From an uncultured Clostridium sp. (GTDB lineage: Bacteria > Bacillota > Clostridia > TANB77 > CAG-508): a DNA stretch of 52,479 nucleotides. The position numbers and the translations under genes are program-made. Each line of letters opens with the position of its first letter. The first letter of the stretch is position 1. Shown piece by piece: positions 27,497 to 35,890 of this stretch. Where the stretch lies: assembly GCA_946500265.1 (NCBI GenBank), contig CAMMVE010000008.1, positions 1 to 52,479 on the forward strand, in the 5' to 3' direction. The notes under the pieces are model-generated. The model saw only the letters and a list, made by a program, of their open reading frames with translations. It was not told the origin of the DNA and made no database searches.

Positions 27497-27949
27497 ATGG
27501 AATTAGAAAATGAATTTAAAGAAATAATGGAATATGCACACTTTTGGAACTGGTTACCAGATTGGGATTTAGTAAAGAAAATATATATTGAATTTCCAGA
27601 CTCCTATTCTGTATTGTTACCATTTGCTTATTCATATTTGGAAGAGGTAATTCGTTCTACTACTTCAGAATATGGAAGAGAAGTTATTAATGAGAAGGGA
27701 AATGAGATTAATAGAAAAACAGGAATAGATTTAATTAATTTAGCAATACATCAAAATAGAGAAAAAAATGAATATGTTTCCTTTTTAAAAGAATTGAAAA
27801 AATATTTTATAAAATCCAAGTCTGATGATGAAGGTAATAATAGAAATAGTGTTAGTCATGGATATATGCACCCTAGATTTTGGAATAAGGAAACATTTGA
27901 AAGATTAATATGTGATATTGCAACAATCTCAAAGTATGCAAGATTCTAA
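27497..27949 (+). CDS. HEPN-motif protein, possible RNase effector
   Basis: 150 aa after AGAGGAAGG. Mostly helical, with RNSVSHGYMHPRFWN near the C-terminus. R116-x4-H121 is the Rx4-6H motif of HEPN ribonucleases found in toxins and abortive-infection systems, and the following G-Y/H is common there. The rest gives no family I can name. Gene order with the SieB-like membrane protein is the main contextual clue. Confidence 0.6.
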   Translation: MELENEFKEIMEYAHFWNWLPDWDLVKKIYIEFPDSYSVLLPFAYSYLEEVIRSTTSEYGREVINEKGNEINRKTGIDLINLAIHQNREKNEYVSFLKELKKYFIKSKSDDEGNNRNSVSHGYMHPRFWNKETFERLICDIATISKYARF

Positions 27950-28036
27950 CTAATATTACTTGTTATAATTTTTAAGCTATTATTCAATAATCAAGAATAA
28001 AAAGGAAAAAATCAGTAAGTAAATCTTTACTTTTGC

Positions 28037-28065
28037 TTGCTTTTTTATAAAAAATATTGTATAGT
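28037..28065 (+). promoter_or_regulatory. toxin promoter, TA copy 1
   Basis: TTGCTT (28037-28042), 17-nt spacer, TATAGT (28060-28065). The transcript would begin ACATAGGAAATGA, nearly the same 5' sequence as the opposing antitoxin RNA. Confidence 0.6.
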
Positions 28066-28177
28066 ATTGTACATAGGAAATGAAATAAGCAGAGTGTGTT
28101 GCCACCTTTAACTCTTTGATGTTTACAAACTACTCCACGACTTTTAGTTGTGAGACTGGTATATGGGGGTGGTTAAT

Positions 28178-28294
28178 ATGGTAGAATCAGCATTATTAAC
28201 TATTACATACCTACTTTTCTTCGGATTGTTAGGAATGACTATCATAAATGTTGCCTTGTTAATCATCATTAGTATTCTACTACATAGGCAATAA
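28178..28294 (+). CDS. type I toxin peptide (small hydrophobic), copy 1
   Basis: 38 aa, starting at ATG 28178 with GGGGGTGG upstream. A single membrane segment (LLTITYLLFFGLLGMTIINV ...) ends in a charged tail HRQ. Small size, a long structured 5' leader, and a convergent antisense RNA with overlapping 3' ends match the TxpA/BsrG-type type I toxins of Firmicutes. A second full copy lies at 29911. It sits near the right end of the element and probably helps maintain it. Confidence 0.75.
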   Translation: MVESALLTITYLLFFGLLGMTIINVALLIIISILLHRQ

Positions 28295-28377
28295 AAAATA
28301 AACCATTCTGCTTTTGGTCGAGTAAATGGTTTATTTTTAAATCAAATTCGGCAACCACTTTGTGGCTTTCATTTCCT
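28294..28377 (-). ncRNA. antisense antitoxin RNA, copy 1
   Basis: A perfect minus-strand promoter is present: TTGACT (28412-28407), 17 nt, TATAAT (28389-28384). The RNA would start near 28377 with TAGGAAATGAAA, form the hairpin CCAC-AAA-GTGG, and end at the bidirectional terminator AAAAATAAACCATT/AATGGTTTATTTTT (28294-28338). It is complementary to the 3' end of the toxin mRNA. Confidence 0.7.
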
Positions 28378-28460
28378 ATAATTATTATACATAGTTTTAT
28401 TAAAAAAGTCAAATGAATTTTTAATAAATTATAAAATTTATTGAGATACGAGGAAATAAA

Positions 28461-28985
28461 ATGGAACAAAAAAATAAAGAAAACAATGTAACATTTTCAG
28501 AAAAAATAGATAATACTATTAATGGTTTTGCATTAGTAATAACATTTATAACTATCGGCATATTCCTATTGTTCAATAAGAATTACTTTGGAAATGAATT
28601 AATTGCGACAATTATACAATGGACTTTTATTGCTTTAGGCTGTTTAGGGTTTAGTACAGAAATTTCAAGAATGAATAAAGATAGAAACATCAAAGGGATA
28701 GATAATGTGGTATTAGGAATAGTTCTTATCATTATATGGTCAGTTATTTACTTTCTTATTAAAAATTGGATAGGAAGTAGTATAGGATTTTTATTTTTAG
28801 TTTTTGGCATCTATGGAATTTGCAGAGGAATAATTGAGATAGGATATTCAATTATGAGTAAAGGACAAAAGGAATATAGAGGGAATAAATTAGGCATTAT
28901 AAAGGAAATTGTAATAATAATTTCGGAAATAGCAGGTATAGCTTTAATCATAATACAAATATTGCAAGCAGTAAAAGTTATATAA
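28461..28985 (+). CDS. multi-pass membrane protein, function unknown
   Basis: 174 aa with about five hydrophobic segments (ALVITFITIGIFLLF, IIQWTFIALGCLGF, VVLGIVLIIIWSVIYFLI, GFLFLVFGIYGICRG, IVIIISEIAGIALIIIQIL). It starts at ATG 28461 after ACGAGGAA. It lies between the toxin-antitoxin and the right end of the element. It could be an immunity or exclusion protein, but nothing diagnostic is present. Confidence 0.65.
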   Translation: MEQKNKENNVTFSEKIDNTINGFALVITFITIGIFLLFNKNYFGNELIATIIQWTFIALGCLGFSTEISRMNKDRNIKGIDNVVLGIVLIIIWSVIYFLIKNWIGSSIGFLFLVFGIYGICRGIIEIGYSIMSKGQKEYRGNKLGIIKEIVIIISEIAGIALIIIQILQAVKVI

Positions 28986-29446
28986 AATATTTAGAAAAAA
29001 TATAAAGGTCATAATATAGCTAAAAGTGGAAGTGAAATTGCAGTTTACTTCTTCTTTTTTTGTGGTATGTTGTGTAATTAGTATATTATATTGAATTAAA
29101 TAATTATTACATGACAATTTAATAAAAATAGTCATAATACTAAATTAAAAACAGGCTTAGTTCATTTATTTTTTATTTCGAATTTAAAGCTAAAAGTAAT
29201 TTCAACTAACAAATTTTATTATGAACAAATATAACAGCAAATGAAATATGTTATTTTTATTTTTGAACTACTATTAAAAATATAAGTCCATAGCAAATGA
29301 ATTTTTATAATAAAAATTATAAAAATTATAGTTCATAAAATTGACAAACGAAAAAAGTTCTATTACAATCAATGCAATAAACATATTGAGGTAAAAGCTA
29401 TAAATATTTATTGCTTTAGTCAAATTTTTGCAATCATAAACTCTAC
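28986..29446. other. non-coding right end of the element
   Basis: AT-rich. A GAAGTGAA/TTTACTTC hairpin with a T-run lies near 29028-29062 and is a likely terminator for the membrane-protein gene. GCAATAAAC at 29374 and TTGCAATCATAAAC at 29428 resemble the putative arm sites at the left end. No gene is supported. Confidence 0.5.
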
Positions 29447-29469
29447 ATAAAATATCACACAACACCAAG
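29447..29469 (+). repeat. right attachment core (attR)
   Basis: Second copy of the 23-bp sequence at 10362-10384. The reading frame into the displaced spo0A end continues from it. Confidence 0.85.
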
Positions 29470-29644
29470 TAGGGTAGAGCGTGCAATACGTCATGCAATT
29501 GAGGTTGCATGGGGAAGAGGCAGACAAGATGTAGTAGAAAGGATATTTGGATATACCGTATCTGCAGCAAAAGGAAAACCAACAAATAGTGAATTTATAG
29601 CAATGATAGCTGATAAATTGAGACTTGAATTAAAGAGTGCGTAA
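29450..29644 (+). pseudogene. spo0A: displaced native 3' end of spo0A
   Basis: Open frame [20 protein letters not shown] ... [10 protein letters not shown] and stop at 29642-29644, with no start or ribosome site. Its protein sequence equals the last 64 residues of the intact Spo0A. The 58 codons after the shared core differ from it at 21 bases, all synonymous by my reading. A strong terminator follows 66 bp later, while none follows the copy at 10559, so this is the original chromosomal end, cut off by integration. Confidence 0.92.
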
Positions 29645-29710
29645 ATTGTTTTGGAGACTTGTTTTTTATGATGGAGGAAAAGCAAGAGATAGAAAATTTT
29701 ATAGAAAAAT

Positions 29711-29775
29711 AAACTTCCAAGATTTATTGATTAGTTTTTAAAAAAGGTAATCAGTAAGAATTGGAAGTTTTTTTG
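29711..29775 (+). terminator. native spo0A terminator
   Basis: AAACTTCCAA (29711-29720) pairs with TTGGAAGTTT (29761-29770), with an inner TTATTGATTA/TAATCAGTAA stem and a long T-run. Confidence 0.8.
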
Positions 29776-29795
29776 TGAAATCTATTTTTGTTCGC

Positions 29796-29824
29796 TAGAC
29801 AAATAAGTAAAAATATACTATAAT
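29796..29824 (+). promoter_or_regulatory. toxin promoter, TA copy 2
   Basis: TAGACA (29796-29801), 17-nt spacer, TATAAT (29819-29824), followed by ACATAGGAAATGA as in copy 1. Confidence 0.6.
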
Positions 29825-29910
29825 AATTAACATAGGAAATGAGAATAAGCAGATGTGGTTCCCACTTTACATATAACAGAGAACAACTCTGGGAAAGTGA
29901 GGTGGTGTTT

Positions 29911-30015
29911 ATGATAGAATTTCTGATGTTTCTAATTATAGGACTAATGATTTCAACAACCATAAACGTAGCCTTATTAACAATTATATTTATACAATGG
30001 ACAAATAAGGAATAA
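29911..30015 (+). CDS. type I toxin peptide, copy 2
   Basis: 34 aa, ATG 29911 after GTGAGGTGG. Single membrane segment (MIEFLMFLIIGLMISTTINV ...) with tail WTNKE. It shares the TTINVALL-type core and the gene layout of copy 1 but differs at the ends. It lies outside the element, just after the displaced spo0A end, so the chromosome carries its own version of this TA family. Confidence 0.72.
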   Translation: MIEFLMFLIIGLMISTTINVALLTIIFIQWTNKE

Positions 30016-30017
30016 AT

Positions 30018-30101
30018 AAAAAACACATCTGTGATTTGAGCGTATAGATGTGTTTTTACTCTATATCGTGGAAAACCATGTTTGTGGTTTCTCCATTTCC
30101 T
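30018..30101 (-). ncRNA. antisense antitoxin RNA, copy 2
   Basis: Minus-strand promoter TTGACA (30136-30131), 17 nt, TATAAT (30113-30108). The RNA would start near 30101 and end at the bidirectional terminator AAAACACATCT/AGATGTGTTTT (30020-30056), overlapping the toxin mRNA 3' end. Confidence 0.7.
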
Positions 30102-30241
30102 ATAATTATTATACACAGATTAAATGGATTTGTCAAATAATTTTTAGATAAATGCATTAGCTTTATAAAAATATATTATCTTGTTTTTGGGATTAGATAT
30201 TATATAGTAAAAATATCAATATAATATTTAGGGAGAGTTAA

Positions 30242-31168
30242 ATGGAATTAATTATTATAATTTTAATTATTGTAGTAATAATTGTTTATAGAAATATATA
30301 TTTTAAATCCGATAAATTTAAAAGAATTAAGGATGGTGTAATTGATTTAATAAATGAATTTAATAATTTAAATATTTATGCAGATAGTTTAAGCATAAAT
30401 ATTTTAGGCGGACAAGCCAAACAAACTTTTGTTGGTGAAATTTCAAATTCTAGTCGATGGGGATATAAACACTCAGGGTTATTCAGTAGACAAAATCATA
30501 GTCAAATATATCATTGTTCTCGTTCGATTGTTAGTAATGCTCAATTAGATGGTTTTAAGTATTTATGCAAATACTTTAATATTAACATTAACGAAGAACA
30601 CCGTAATTTAGCTAATGATATGTTAAATAACTTTATAACATATGAAGAATCAAGAAAGATATTAGAGACCAAAAGAGATGATTTATTTAATAATATAAAA
30701 AATGAATTACCATTTTTAATTAGAATATTTAAAAAGTCTTTATACACAAAATTAGGATTAGTACCATTAGATTTAAAATCAGTAATTTATCCTTGCTACA
30801 CTTTTTCTTATACAAGTTCAGGGGGAAATAGTGGATTAAATTATACAATAGAACTATCTATTTCAACTCTAAGGGATTTTATTAATTGGTTGGATGATAA
30901 AATAAAATATAAAAAATCAGCACAGTATCAAAGAATAATAATGACACCAGAACTTAGAAATAAAATTAAAAAAAGAGATAATTATACCTGCCAAAAATGT
31001 GGTGTTAGTGTCAAAGATGAACCAACTTTATTATTAGAAGTTGACCATATTATTCCTATATCAAAGGGGGGAAAATCAGTTGAAGAGAACTTACAATGCC
31101 TATGTTGGAAATGTAACCGTAGTAAAGGCACAAAAATATATGAAAATTCAGAAGAAAAATTAACATAG
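30242..31168 (+). CDS. membrane-anchored HNH endonuclease-like protein
   Basis: 308 aa. Very hydrophobic N-terminus (about residues 2-18), a middle region without known motifs, and a C-terminal HNH domain: CQKCG zinc pair, LEVDHIIPISKGG with the catalytic DH, N in VEENLQCLC, and CWKCNRSKG. HNH proteins of this layout occur in mobile elements and defence loci. It starts at ATG 30242 behind GGGAGAG. It lies between two TA copies, and its end runs directly into the deleted third copy, which suggests a recombination joint. Confidence 0.8.
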   Translation: MELIIIILIIVVIIVYRNIYFKSDKFKRIKDGVIDLINEFNNLNIYADSLSINILGGQAKQTFVGEISNSSRWGYKHSGLFSRQNHSQIYHCSRSIVSNAQLDGFKYLCKYFNININEEHRNLANDMLNNFITYEESRKILETKRDDLFNNIKNELPFLIRIFKKSLYTKLGLVPLDLKSVIYPCYTFSYTSSGGNSGLNYTIELSISTLRDFINWLDDKIKYKKSAQYQRIIMTPELRNKIKKRDNYTCQKCGVSVKDEPTLLLEVDHIIPISKGGKSVEENLQCLCWKCNRSKGTKIYENSEEKLT

Positions 31169-31184
31169 GGTAAGCATTGTATAA

Positions 31185-31339
31185 AAAAGATAATCATCAG
31201 ATATATTATACTACTTAGGCAATAAAAAATAACCATTCTGCTTTGACGAGGGAATGGTTATTAATCAAACTTTCGGCAACCACTTTGTGGTTTCTCTATT
31301 TCCTATAATTATTATACAGAGATTCTATAAAAAAGTCAA
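31185..31339 (-). ncRNA. orphan antitoxin RNA from a deleted third TA copy
   Basis: The antitoxin promoter is intact (TTGACT 31339-31334, 17 nt, TATAAT 31316-31311), as are the CCAC/GTGG hairpin and a terminator stem AATAACCATT/AATGGTTATT (31228-31262). Upstream, only the last codons of a toxin frame remain (TACTACTTAGGCAATAA). The toxin start and promoter are gone. An expressed orphan antitoxin could silence a related toxin from an incoming or resident copy. Confidence 0.65.
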
Positions 31340-31432
31340 TGTTTTTTGAAAATTAAGAAACTACTTTTTTTGCAATAAAACCAGCAGGAAAATAGCAACT
31401 AATTGCGAATATAAAATAAGGAGGAAATGAAA

Positions 31433-32743
31433 ATGGGAAACATTAATTATATATTTGTTTTTTTAGAAGGAATGCTATCTTTTCTATCTCCATGTGTATT
31501 GCCATTATTACCAGTATATATTAGTTATTTGGCAGGAAATGGTAAAGAAGTAGATGAGAATGGAAACATTAAATATATAAGGAAAAAAGTTTTTTTGAAT
31601 ACTATTTTGTTTGTTTTAGGAATCTCATTTGCTTTTTTTATTTTAGGAATGTCTTTCTCGGCAATAGGAGCTTTTTTTCAAGAAAACAGGCAGGTATTTA
31701 CCACTATTGCAGGTGTATTTATTATTTTAATGGGACTTGTCCAGCTAGGTGTGGTTAAATTTACTTTTTTAGAAAAAGAATATAAGATTAAAACAAAAAA
31801 TAATATAAAAAAGATGACACCACTTTTGGCATTTGTTTTTGGTTTTACATTTAGTTTTGCGTGGACACCATGCATCGGGCCAGCTCTAGCATCTGTACTT
31901 ATGCTGGCTTCAAGTAGCGAGAGCATTTTACAGGGAAATTTATTGGTTCTAGTGTACACAATAGGATTTGCTATTCCATTTTTATTGGTGGGCTTTTTTA
32001 CCACAGAATTATTGAACTTCTTGAGAAAACATCAAAAAATATTAAAGTACACAATAAAAATATCTGCTGTTATTTTAATTATAATAGGGATTTTAACGTT
32101 AACAGGAACCTATGAAAGAATGGCTGCTTATTTTAATCAGATAAGCAATAATGTAGAACAAACTACTGAAAATACCCAAGAAGAACAAGACACAAAAGAA
32201 AATTCGAATTCAGTAAATGACGAACAAGCAGAAAATACTCAGTCTCAAGAAATACAAAATGAAGAAGAGCAGATAAATGATGATCAAAGTAATAAACAAC
32301 CAGCTATCGATTTTACTTTAATGGACCAGAACGGAAAAGAGCATCATCTAGCAGACTACAAAGGCAAAGTAGTATTCTTGAATTTTTGGACAACTTGGTG
32401 CACATATTGTAAAAGCGAATTGCAAGATTTACAAGAGCTTTATAATCAATATGGGAAAAATGAAGATGATGTTGTGTTTTTAGGAGTTACCAGTCCTTTA
32501 AGTGATAAAAATAAAAATGCAGCAGATGTATCAAAAGATGAAATTTTGCAATATATAGAACAAAATTCACTTGATTTTCCAATGTTATTTGATGAAGATG
32601 GCAAAGTATATAATTCTTATTATATTTATGCATTTCCAACATCATTCTTAATTAACCAAAATGGAGAGGTAGAGTGGTATTCACCAGGAGCTCTACCAAA
32701 AGAAGATATTAAAAGCGAAATAGATAGACTTTTAAAGAAATAA
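31433..32743 (+). CDS. CcdA-thioredoxin (TlpA/ResA-like) fusion
   Basis: 436 aa from ATG 31433, with AGGAGG 8 nt before. Residues 1-235 are a CcdA/DsbD-type membrane reductase with cysteines in FLSPCVLPLLPVY and AWTPCIGPAL. An acidic Glu/Gln/Asn linker follows, then an extracellular thioredoxin domain with the active site WTTWCTYCKSEL. The fusion would carry electrons from cytoplasmic thioredoxin across the membrane to an extracellular thiol-disulphide protein. In spore formers such proteins can act in envelope assembly or redox repair. Confidence 0.88.
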   Translation: MGNINYIFVFLEGMLSFLSPCVLPLLPVYISYLAGNGKEVDENGNIKYIRKKVFLNTILFVLGISFAFFILGMSFSAIGAFFQENRQVFTTIAGVFIILMGLVQLGVVKFTFLEKEYKIKTKNNIKKMTPLLAFVFGFTFSFAWTPCIGPALASVLMLASSSESILQGNLLVLVYTIGFAIPFLLVGFFTTELLNFLRKHQKILKYTIKISAVILIIIGILTLTGTYERMAAYFNQISNNVEQTTENTQEEQDTKENSNSVNDEQAENTQSQEIQNEEEQINDDQSNKQPAIDFTLMDQNGKEHHLADYKGKVVFLNFWTTWCTYCKSELQDLQELYNQYGKNEDDVVFLGVTSPLSDKNKNAADVSKDEILQYIEQNSLDFPMLFDEDGKVYNSYYIYAFPTSFLINQNGEVEWYSPGALPKEDIKSEIDRLLKK

Positions 32744-32833
32744 CCATTACCACAGGAGAAATAAAATACACTCTTGCAGTAATAAATTGCTAGTGGTATA
32801 CTAATATCAGATTATAATAGATAGGTGATTAAA

Positions 32834-33685
32834 TTGAATATTAGTGCAAGATATCATATACCTGCAAGAAAATTAGATTTCGTAAATGTAAATCTAACAA
32901 AGGATAATAAACTTTTTATAGATCCTGTAAAAATGAAATGGGGAACAAGCGAAATTGATAAAATTTGTTTTTCTAAAATAGAAAATTTTGTTAATTTAAT
33001 GATAAAGTTAGCTAGAAATAAGGAATATGGAAAATTACTCACTTTTTTTGAAAACTTTGCCGAAAGAAATGAAACTAGGTTGGGATATTCATTAGAAAGT
33101 AGATACGGAAAAAGTTTTGGAGAAGATGGTGGAACTTATTTAGTACAGTTGCTATCAAGAGACAATATTTTTGAGTCTGGATTTGTTGAGGATATATTTG
33201 ACTTTATAATGTTAATTCCAAATATAGGGGAAGATAAAGTTTCTGATTTTATTACAGCAATAATATTTTCAGATTTATTAGATTATACACAATTTCAGAG
33301 TGAAATGTGGAATATACCAACTAAAAACTTTACTTTAAACAAATTATGTTGGAATTCAGAAAGTGAGATTTGGGAAACAAGAAGTGCTAACCTACCATTT
33401 TATGATGATAAGCCAATTGTATTTGTGCCTAAAAGCTTTGTAGGAGAGAAATATATTTTTTCTCATATAAAATTATATAGAGATATAATAATTCCATATT
33501 ATAAAGATTTGCAAGCTCAAGATAGATCTGGCAGATTTGTAGTAAAATATAAGAACGGAAGAAAGCATGTGCTTGGAAATGAACTTAGGAAAGAGTATCC
33601 ATGTACTAAATATGTAATTTTGGATTTTATAAAAAAATATGATTATATTTATAGAGAATACAAAAATAATCTACTTAATACTTGA
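32834..33685 (+). CDS. conserved hypothetical protein
   Basis: 283 aa if it starts at TTG 32834, with AGGTGA just upstream (a GTG at 32825 overlaps that site). The N-terminus ISARYHIPARKLDFVNVNLTKDNKLFIDP looks like a conserved family motif, but I cannot name the family. No membrane segments and no catalytic pattern I can trust. It is followed by the AlkD-like gene 58 nt later. A role in DNA transactions or defence would only be a guess from context. Confidence 0.6.
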   Translation: MNISARYHIPARKLDFVNVNLTKDNKLFIDPVKMKWGTSEIDKICFSKIENFVNLMIKLARNKEYGKLLTFFENFAERNETRLGYSLESRYGKSFGEDGGTYLVQLLSRDNIFESGFVEDIFDFIMLIPNIGEDKVSDFITAIIFSDLLDYTQFQSEMWNIPTKNFTLNKLCWNSESEIWETRSANLPFYDDKPIVFVPKSFVGEKYIFSHIKLYRDIIIPYYKDLQAQDRSGRFVVKYKNGRKHVLGNELRKEYPCTKYVILDFIKKYDYIYREYKNNLLNT

Positions 33686-33743
33686 ACTGTAAATAAGTAT
33701 GTGATATAAACTGTATATCAGGAAAGTAAAATGGAGAAGAAAG

Positions 33744-34424
33744 ATGGAAAAATTAAGAGATATTTTATTTCAATGTTCAGATGCAGAGTACAAAAAATTT
33801 CATAGCAGTTTATGTCCTAATATTAATGACATTATAGGAGTTAGACTTCCAAAATTAAGAGAAATTGCAAAATTAGTTGCAAAAGATAACCCTATAAATT
33901 TTCTAGAAGAATATAAGTGTGAATTTTATGAAGAAAAAATGGTATATGGATTAATTATAGGATATATGAAAGCAGATTTTAGTACTAGACTAAAATACTT
34001 AGATATATTTGTGCCTATGATTGATAATTGGGCAATTTGTGACTGTTGTGCATCTACATATAAATTTACAAATAAAAATTTAGATGAAATGTATCAGTAT
34101 TTACAAAAATACATTACTTCAGAAAATGAATTTGAAGTAAGATTCGCTTGTATTATGCTGATGGACTATTTCTTAAATGATAAATATATTGATAGAGTAT
34201 TTGAAATATATAACAACATAAAATTAGATAAGTATTATGTGAAAATGGCTATTGCATGGGCAATATCTGTAGCTTTTGTTAAGTATGAAGAAAAGACGAG
34301 AGAGTTCTTGCAAAATAATGCTTTGGACAAGTTTACATTTAATAAATCATTGCAAAAAATTATTGAATCTAATAGAGTTAGTAAAGAAGTAAAAGACGAA
34401 ATGAGACAAATGAAGAGAAAATAA
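33744..34424 (+). CDS. AlkD-family DNA alkylation repair protein
   Basis: 226 aa of HEAT-like helices. Recognisable family blocks are GVRLPKLREIAKLVAK, MVYGLIIGYMK and DNWAICDCCAS, where W and D match the conserved pair that contacts DNA in AlkD. These glycosylases remove bulky alkylated bases. It starts at ATG 33744 behind GGAGAAGA. Length is normal. Confidence 0.85.
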   Translation: MEKLRDILFQCSDAEYKKFHSSLCPNINDIIGVRLPKLREIAKLVAKDNPINFLEEYKCEFYEEKMVYGLIIGYMKADFSTRLKYLDIFVPMIDNWAICDCCASTYKFTNKNLDEMYQYLQKYITSENEFEVRFACIMLMDYFLNDKYIDRVFEIYNNIKLDKYYVKMAIAWAISVAFVKYEEKTREFLQNNALDKFTFNKSLQKIIESNRVSKEVKDEMRQMKRK

Positions 34425-34455
34425 TTTTCAGCATAAGAAGGAGACGAGAACAAAA

Positions 34456-34974
34456 ATGGAATTTGACCAAAATAGAAATGATGATAAAGATTATGTATTA
34501 GATATGGTGAGTAAACAAGGAAGTTTACTTGACTTGGCATCTGATAGGTTAAAAAATGATAGAGATGTTGTAATGGCAGCGATAAAACAAGATGGAAATG
34601 CATTAGAGTTTGCTAGCAAAGATTTAAAAGATGACAAGGAAATAGTGCTAGAGTCTATTAAAAAAGTAGGATGGACAGCTTGCTATGTTAGTGAAAGATT
34701 ATCAGATGATAAAGAAACCATGCTGGATGCAGTAAAAATAAATGGACAAGAACTATATTATGCATCTGAAAAATTAAGGGATGATGACGATGTTGTAATG
34801 GCAGCAGTAACTAATAAAGGGCTAATTTTAAAATATGCAAGTAAAAGATTAAGAGCAAATAAAGATATAGTAAAAGCGGCGGTGCTTAATGACAAAAGAG
34901 CACTAGAATATATATCTGATGATGATGTAAAACAAGAAATTATAGAAGAATTAAATAAGAGCGAAGAAGAATAG
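34456..34974 (+). CDS. DUF4116 repeat protein
   Basis: 172 aa with about four DUF4116-type repeats of ~25 residues: LKNDRDVVMAAIKQDGNALEFAS, LKDDKEIVLESIKKVGW, LSDDKETMLDAVKINGQELYYAS, LRDDDDVVMAAVTNKGLILKYAS. These are helical repeats of unknown role, common in protists, amoeba-associated bacteria and gut Clostridia. It starts at ATG 34456 after AAGGAGACG, 31 nt behind the alkD-like gene. Confidence 0.85.
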   Translation: MEFDQNRNDDKDYVLDMVSKQGSLLDLASDRLKNDRDVVMAAIKQDGNALEFASKDLKDDKEIVLESIKKVGWTACYVSERLSDDKETMLDAVKINGQELYYASEKLRDDDDVVMAAVTNKGLILKYASKRLRANKDIVKAAVLNDKRALEYISDDDVKQEIIEELNKSEEE

Positions 34975-35032
34975 AAACAAAATTAAATTTAATTGAATAA
35001 AATTTAAAAAATGTCAAACAATAAAACTGGTG

Positions 35033-35284
35033 ATGAAATTGAAAATATCATGGGTAAAATATGAAAAAGATGATGTGAGTTTTAAAATGCCAGAAAGATT
35101 AGGGTTTGACGTTTTTAAATTGTCTGAACCAGAACAGACAGACGAGAAATTAAAAGAATTAATAAATAAAAGGTATGATACAATAATTTTGACAAATGAA
35201 ATTGCTGGCTTTTCTGAAGATATAATCAAAAAATATGTAAAAGATAGAAATGTAAACATCATAATTGCTTTAGATAAAGAATAG
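35033..35284 (+). CDS. small protein resembling V-ATPase subunit F
   Basis: About 83 aa. Starts are possible at ATG 35033 or TTG 35039, both close behind ACTGGTG. The pattern resembles the small Rossmann-like fold of V/A-type ATPase subunit F (RLGFDVFKLSEPEQTDEKLKEL ... YDTIILTNEIA ... NIIIALDK). No other ATPase subunit genes are nearby, so a different role, perhaps sporulation, is more likely. It precedes yyaC by 36 nt. Confidence 0.55.
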   Translation: MKLKISWVKYEKDDVSFKMPERLGFDVFKLSEPEQTDEKLKELINKRYDTIILTNEIAGFSEDIIKKYVKDRNVNIIIALDKE

Positions 35285-35320
35285 AATTGGTTATAACAAA
35301 ATCAGAAGGGAGCATCTCAT

Positions 35321-35890
35321 TTGCAAAATAACAATTTGTACTGTAAAGCAAACTTAGATGAAGAAGATAAAAATCAGCTTTTGGTAAAAGAGTTAGAATA
35401 TTCTATGAAAGAAATAGAAAAAGGATTTTCACACTTGATTCTTTTATGTGTTGGAACAGATTTAATTATAGGAGATTCAGTCGGTCCAATAATAGGAACA
35501 AAGCTTAAAAAAATAGAAAATGAATATATTAAAGTATTTGGAACATTAAGTAATACTTTAAACTTTAATAATGCGAGAGATGAAATTAATAAAATTTATT
35601 TAAACTATTCAAATCCATATATTATTACAATAGATGCTGCTTTAAGCAATTTCAATGAGGTAGGAGATATTGTAATAGATAAAGGATTTATTAAAATAGG
35701 AAAGGCCCTTGAAAAAAGCATTTGTTTTTATTCTAACACAAATATAAAATGTGTAGTTGGAAACAATGTGAGCGTGAAAGAAAATCTAAATCAATTAAAA
35801 AATATTGAAGAGCAGGAAATACATGCAATGGCTAACATAGTATCTAGTGGTATACAAAAAGTTTTAAATAAAATTAATATTTATGTATAA
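35321..35890 (+). CDS. yyaC: YyaC-family spore protein (GPR-related fold)
   Basis: 189 aa from TTG 35321 behind GAAGGGAG. The motif LLCVGTDLIIGDSVGPIIGTKL is the family signature, followed by PYIITIDAALSNFNEVGDI and VVGNNVSVKENL. YyaC resembles the germination protease GPR and is made during sporulation, with no settled activity. Its presence near spoIVFA/B supports a spore-forming host. Confidence 0.85.
   Translation: MQNNNLYCKANLDEEDKNQLLVKELEYSMKEIEKGFSHLILLCVGTDLIIGDSVGPIIGTKLKKIENEYIKVFGTLSNTLNFNNARDEINKIYLNYSNPYIITIDAALSNFNEVGDIVIDKGFIKIGKALEKSICFYSNTNIKCVVGNNVSVKENLNQLKNIEEQEIHAMANIVSSGIQKVLNKINIYV

Larger units (their letters stand above)
10362..29469. mobile_element. ~19.1-kb integrative element inserted in spo0A
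   Basis: Bounded by 23-bp direct repeats. It carries a tyrosine recombinase right inside the left end, a second recombinase at 20216, a DnaB-like ATPase, an SF2 helicase-like protein, small regulators, membrane and surface-type proteins, a SieB-like/HEPN pair and a type I toxin-antitoxin. I see no relaxase, type IV secretion, capsid, terminase or tail genes. It therefore looks like an integrative mobilisable or satellite-type element rather than a full ICE or prophage. It brings a recoded spo0A 3' end. The native end and its terminator follow the right end. Confidence 0.85.

Noticed and set aside
10362-29644. The two spo0A tails as a simple tandem or segmental duplication
   Set aside because: A recent duplication would share bases, not only amino acids. 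Here the codons differ, identity stops sharply at a 23-bp block, and a tyrosine recombinase sits just inside the boundary.
29620-29644. Crossover at the identical 3' end of the two spo0A copies instead of the 5' core
   Set aside because: The last ~20 bases are also identical, but that would require the element to carry a promoterless spo0A tail before its attachment site, and the native terminator after 29644 fits the 5' core model better.
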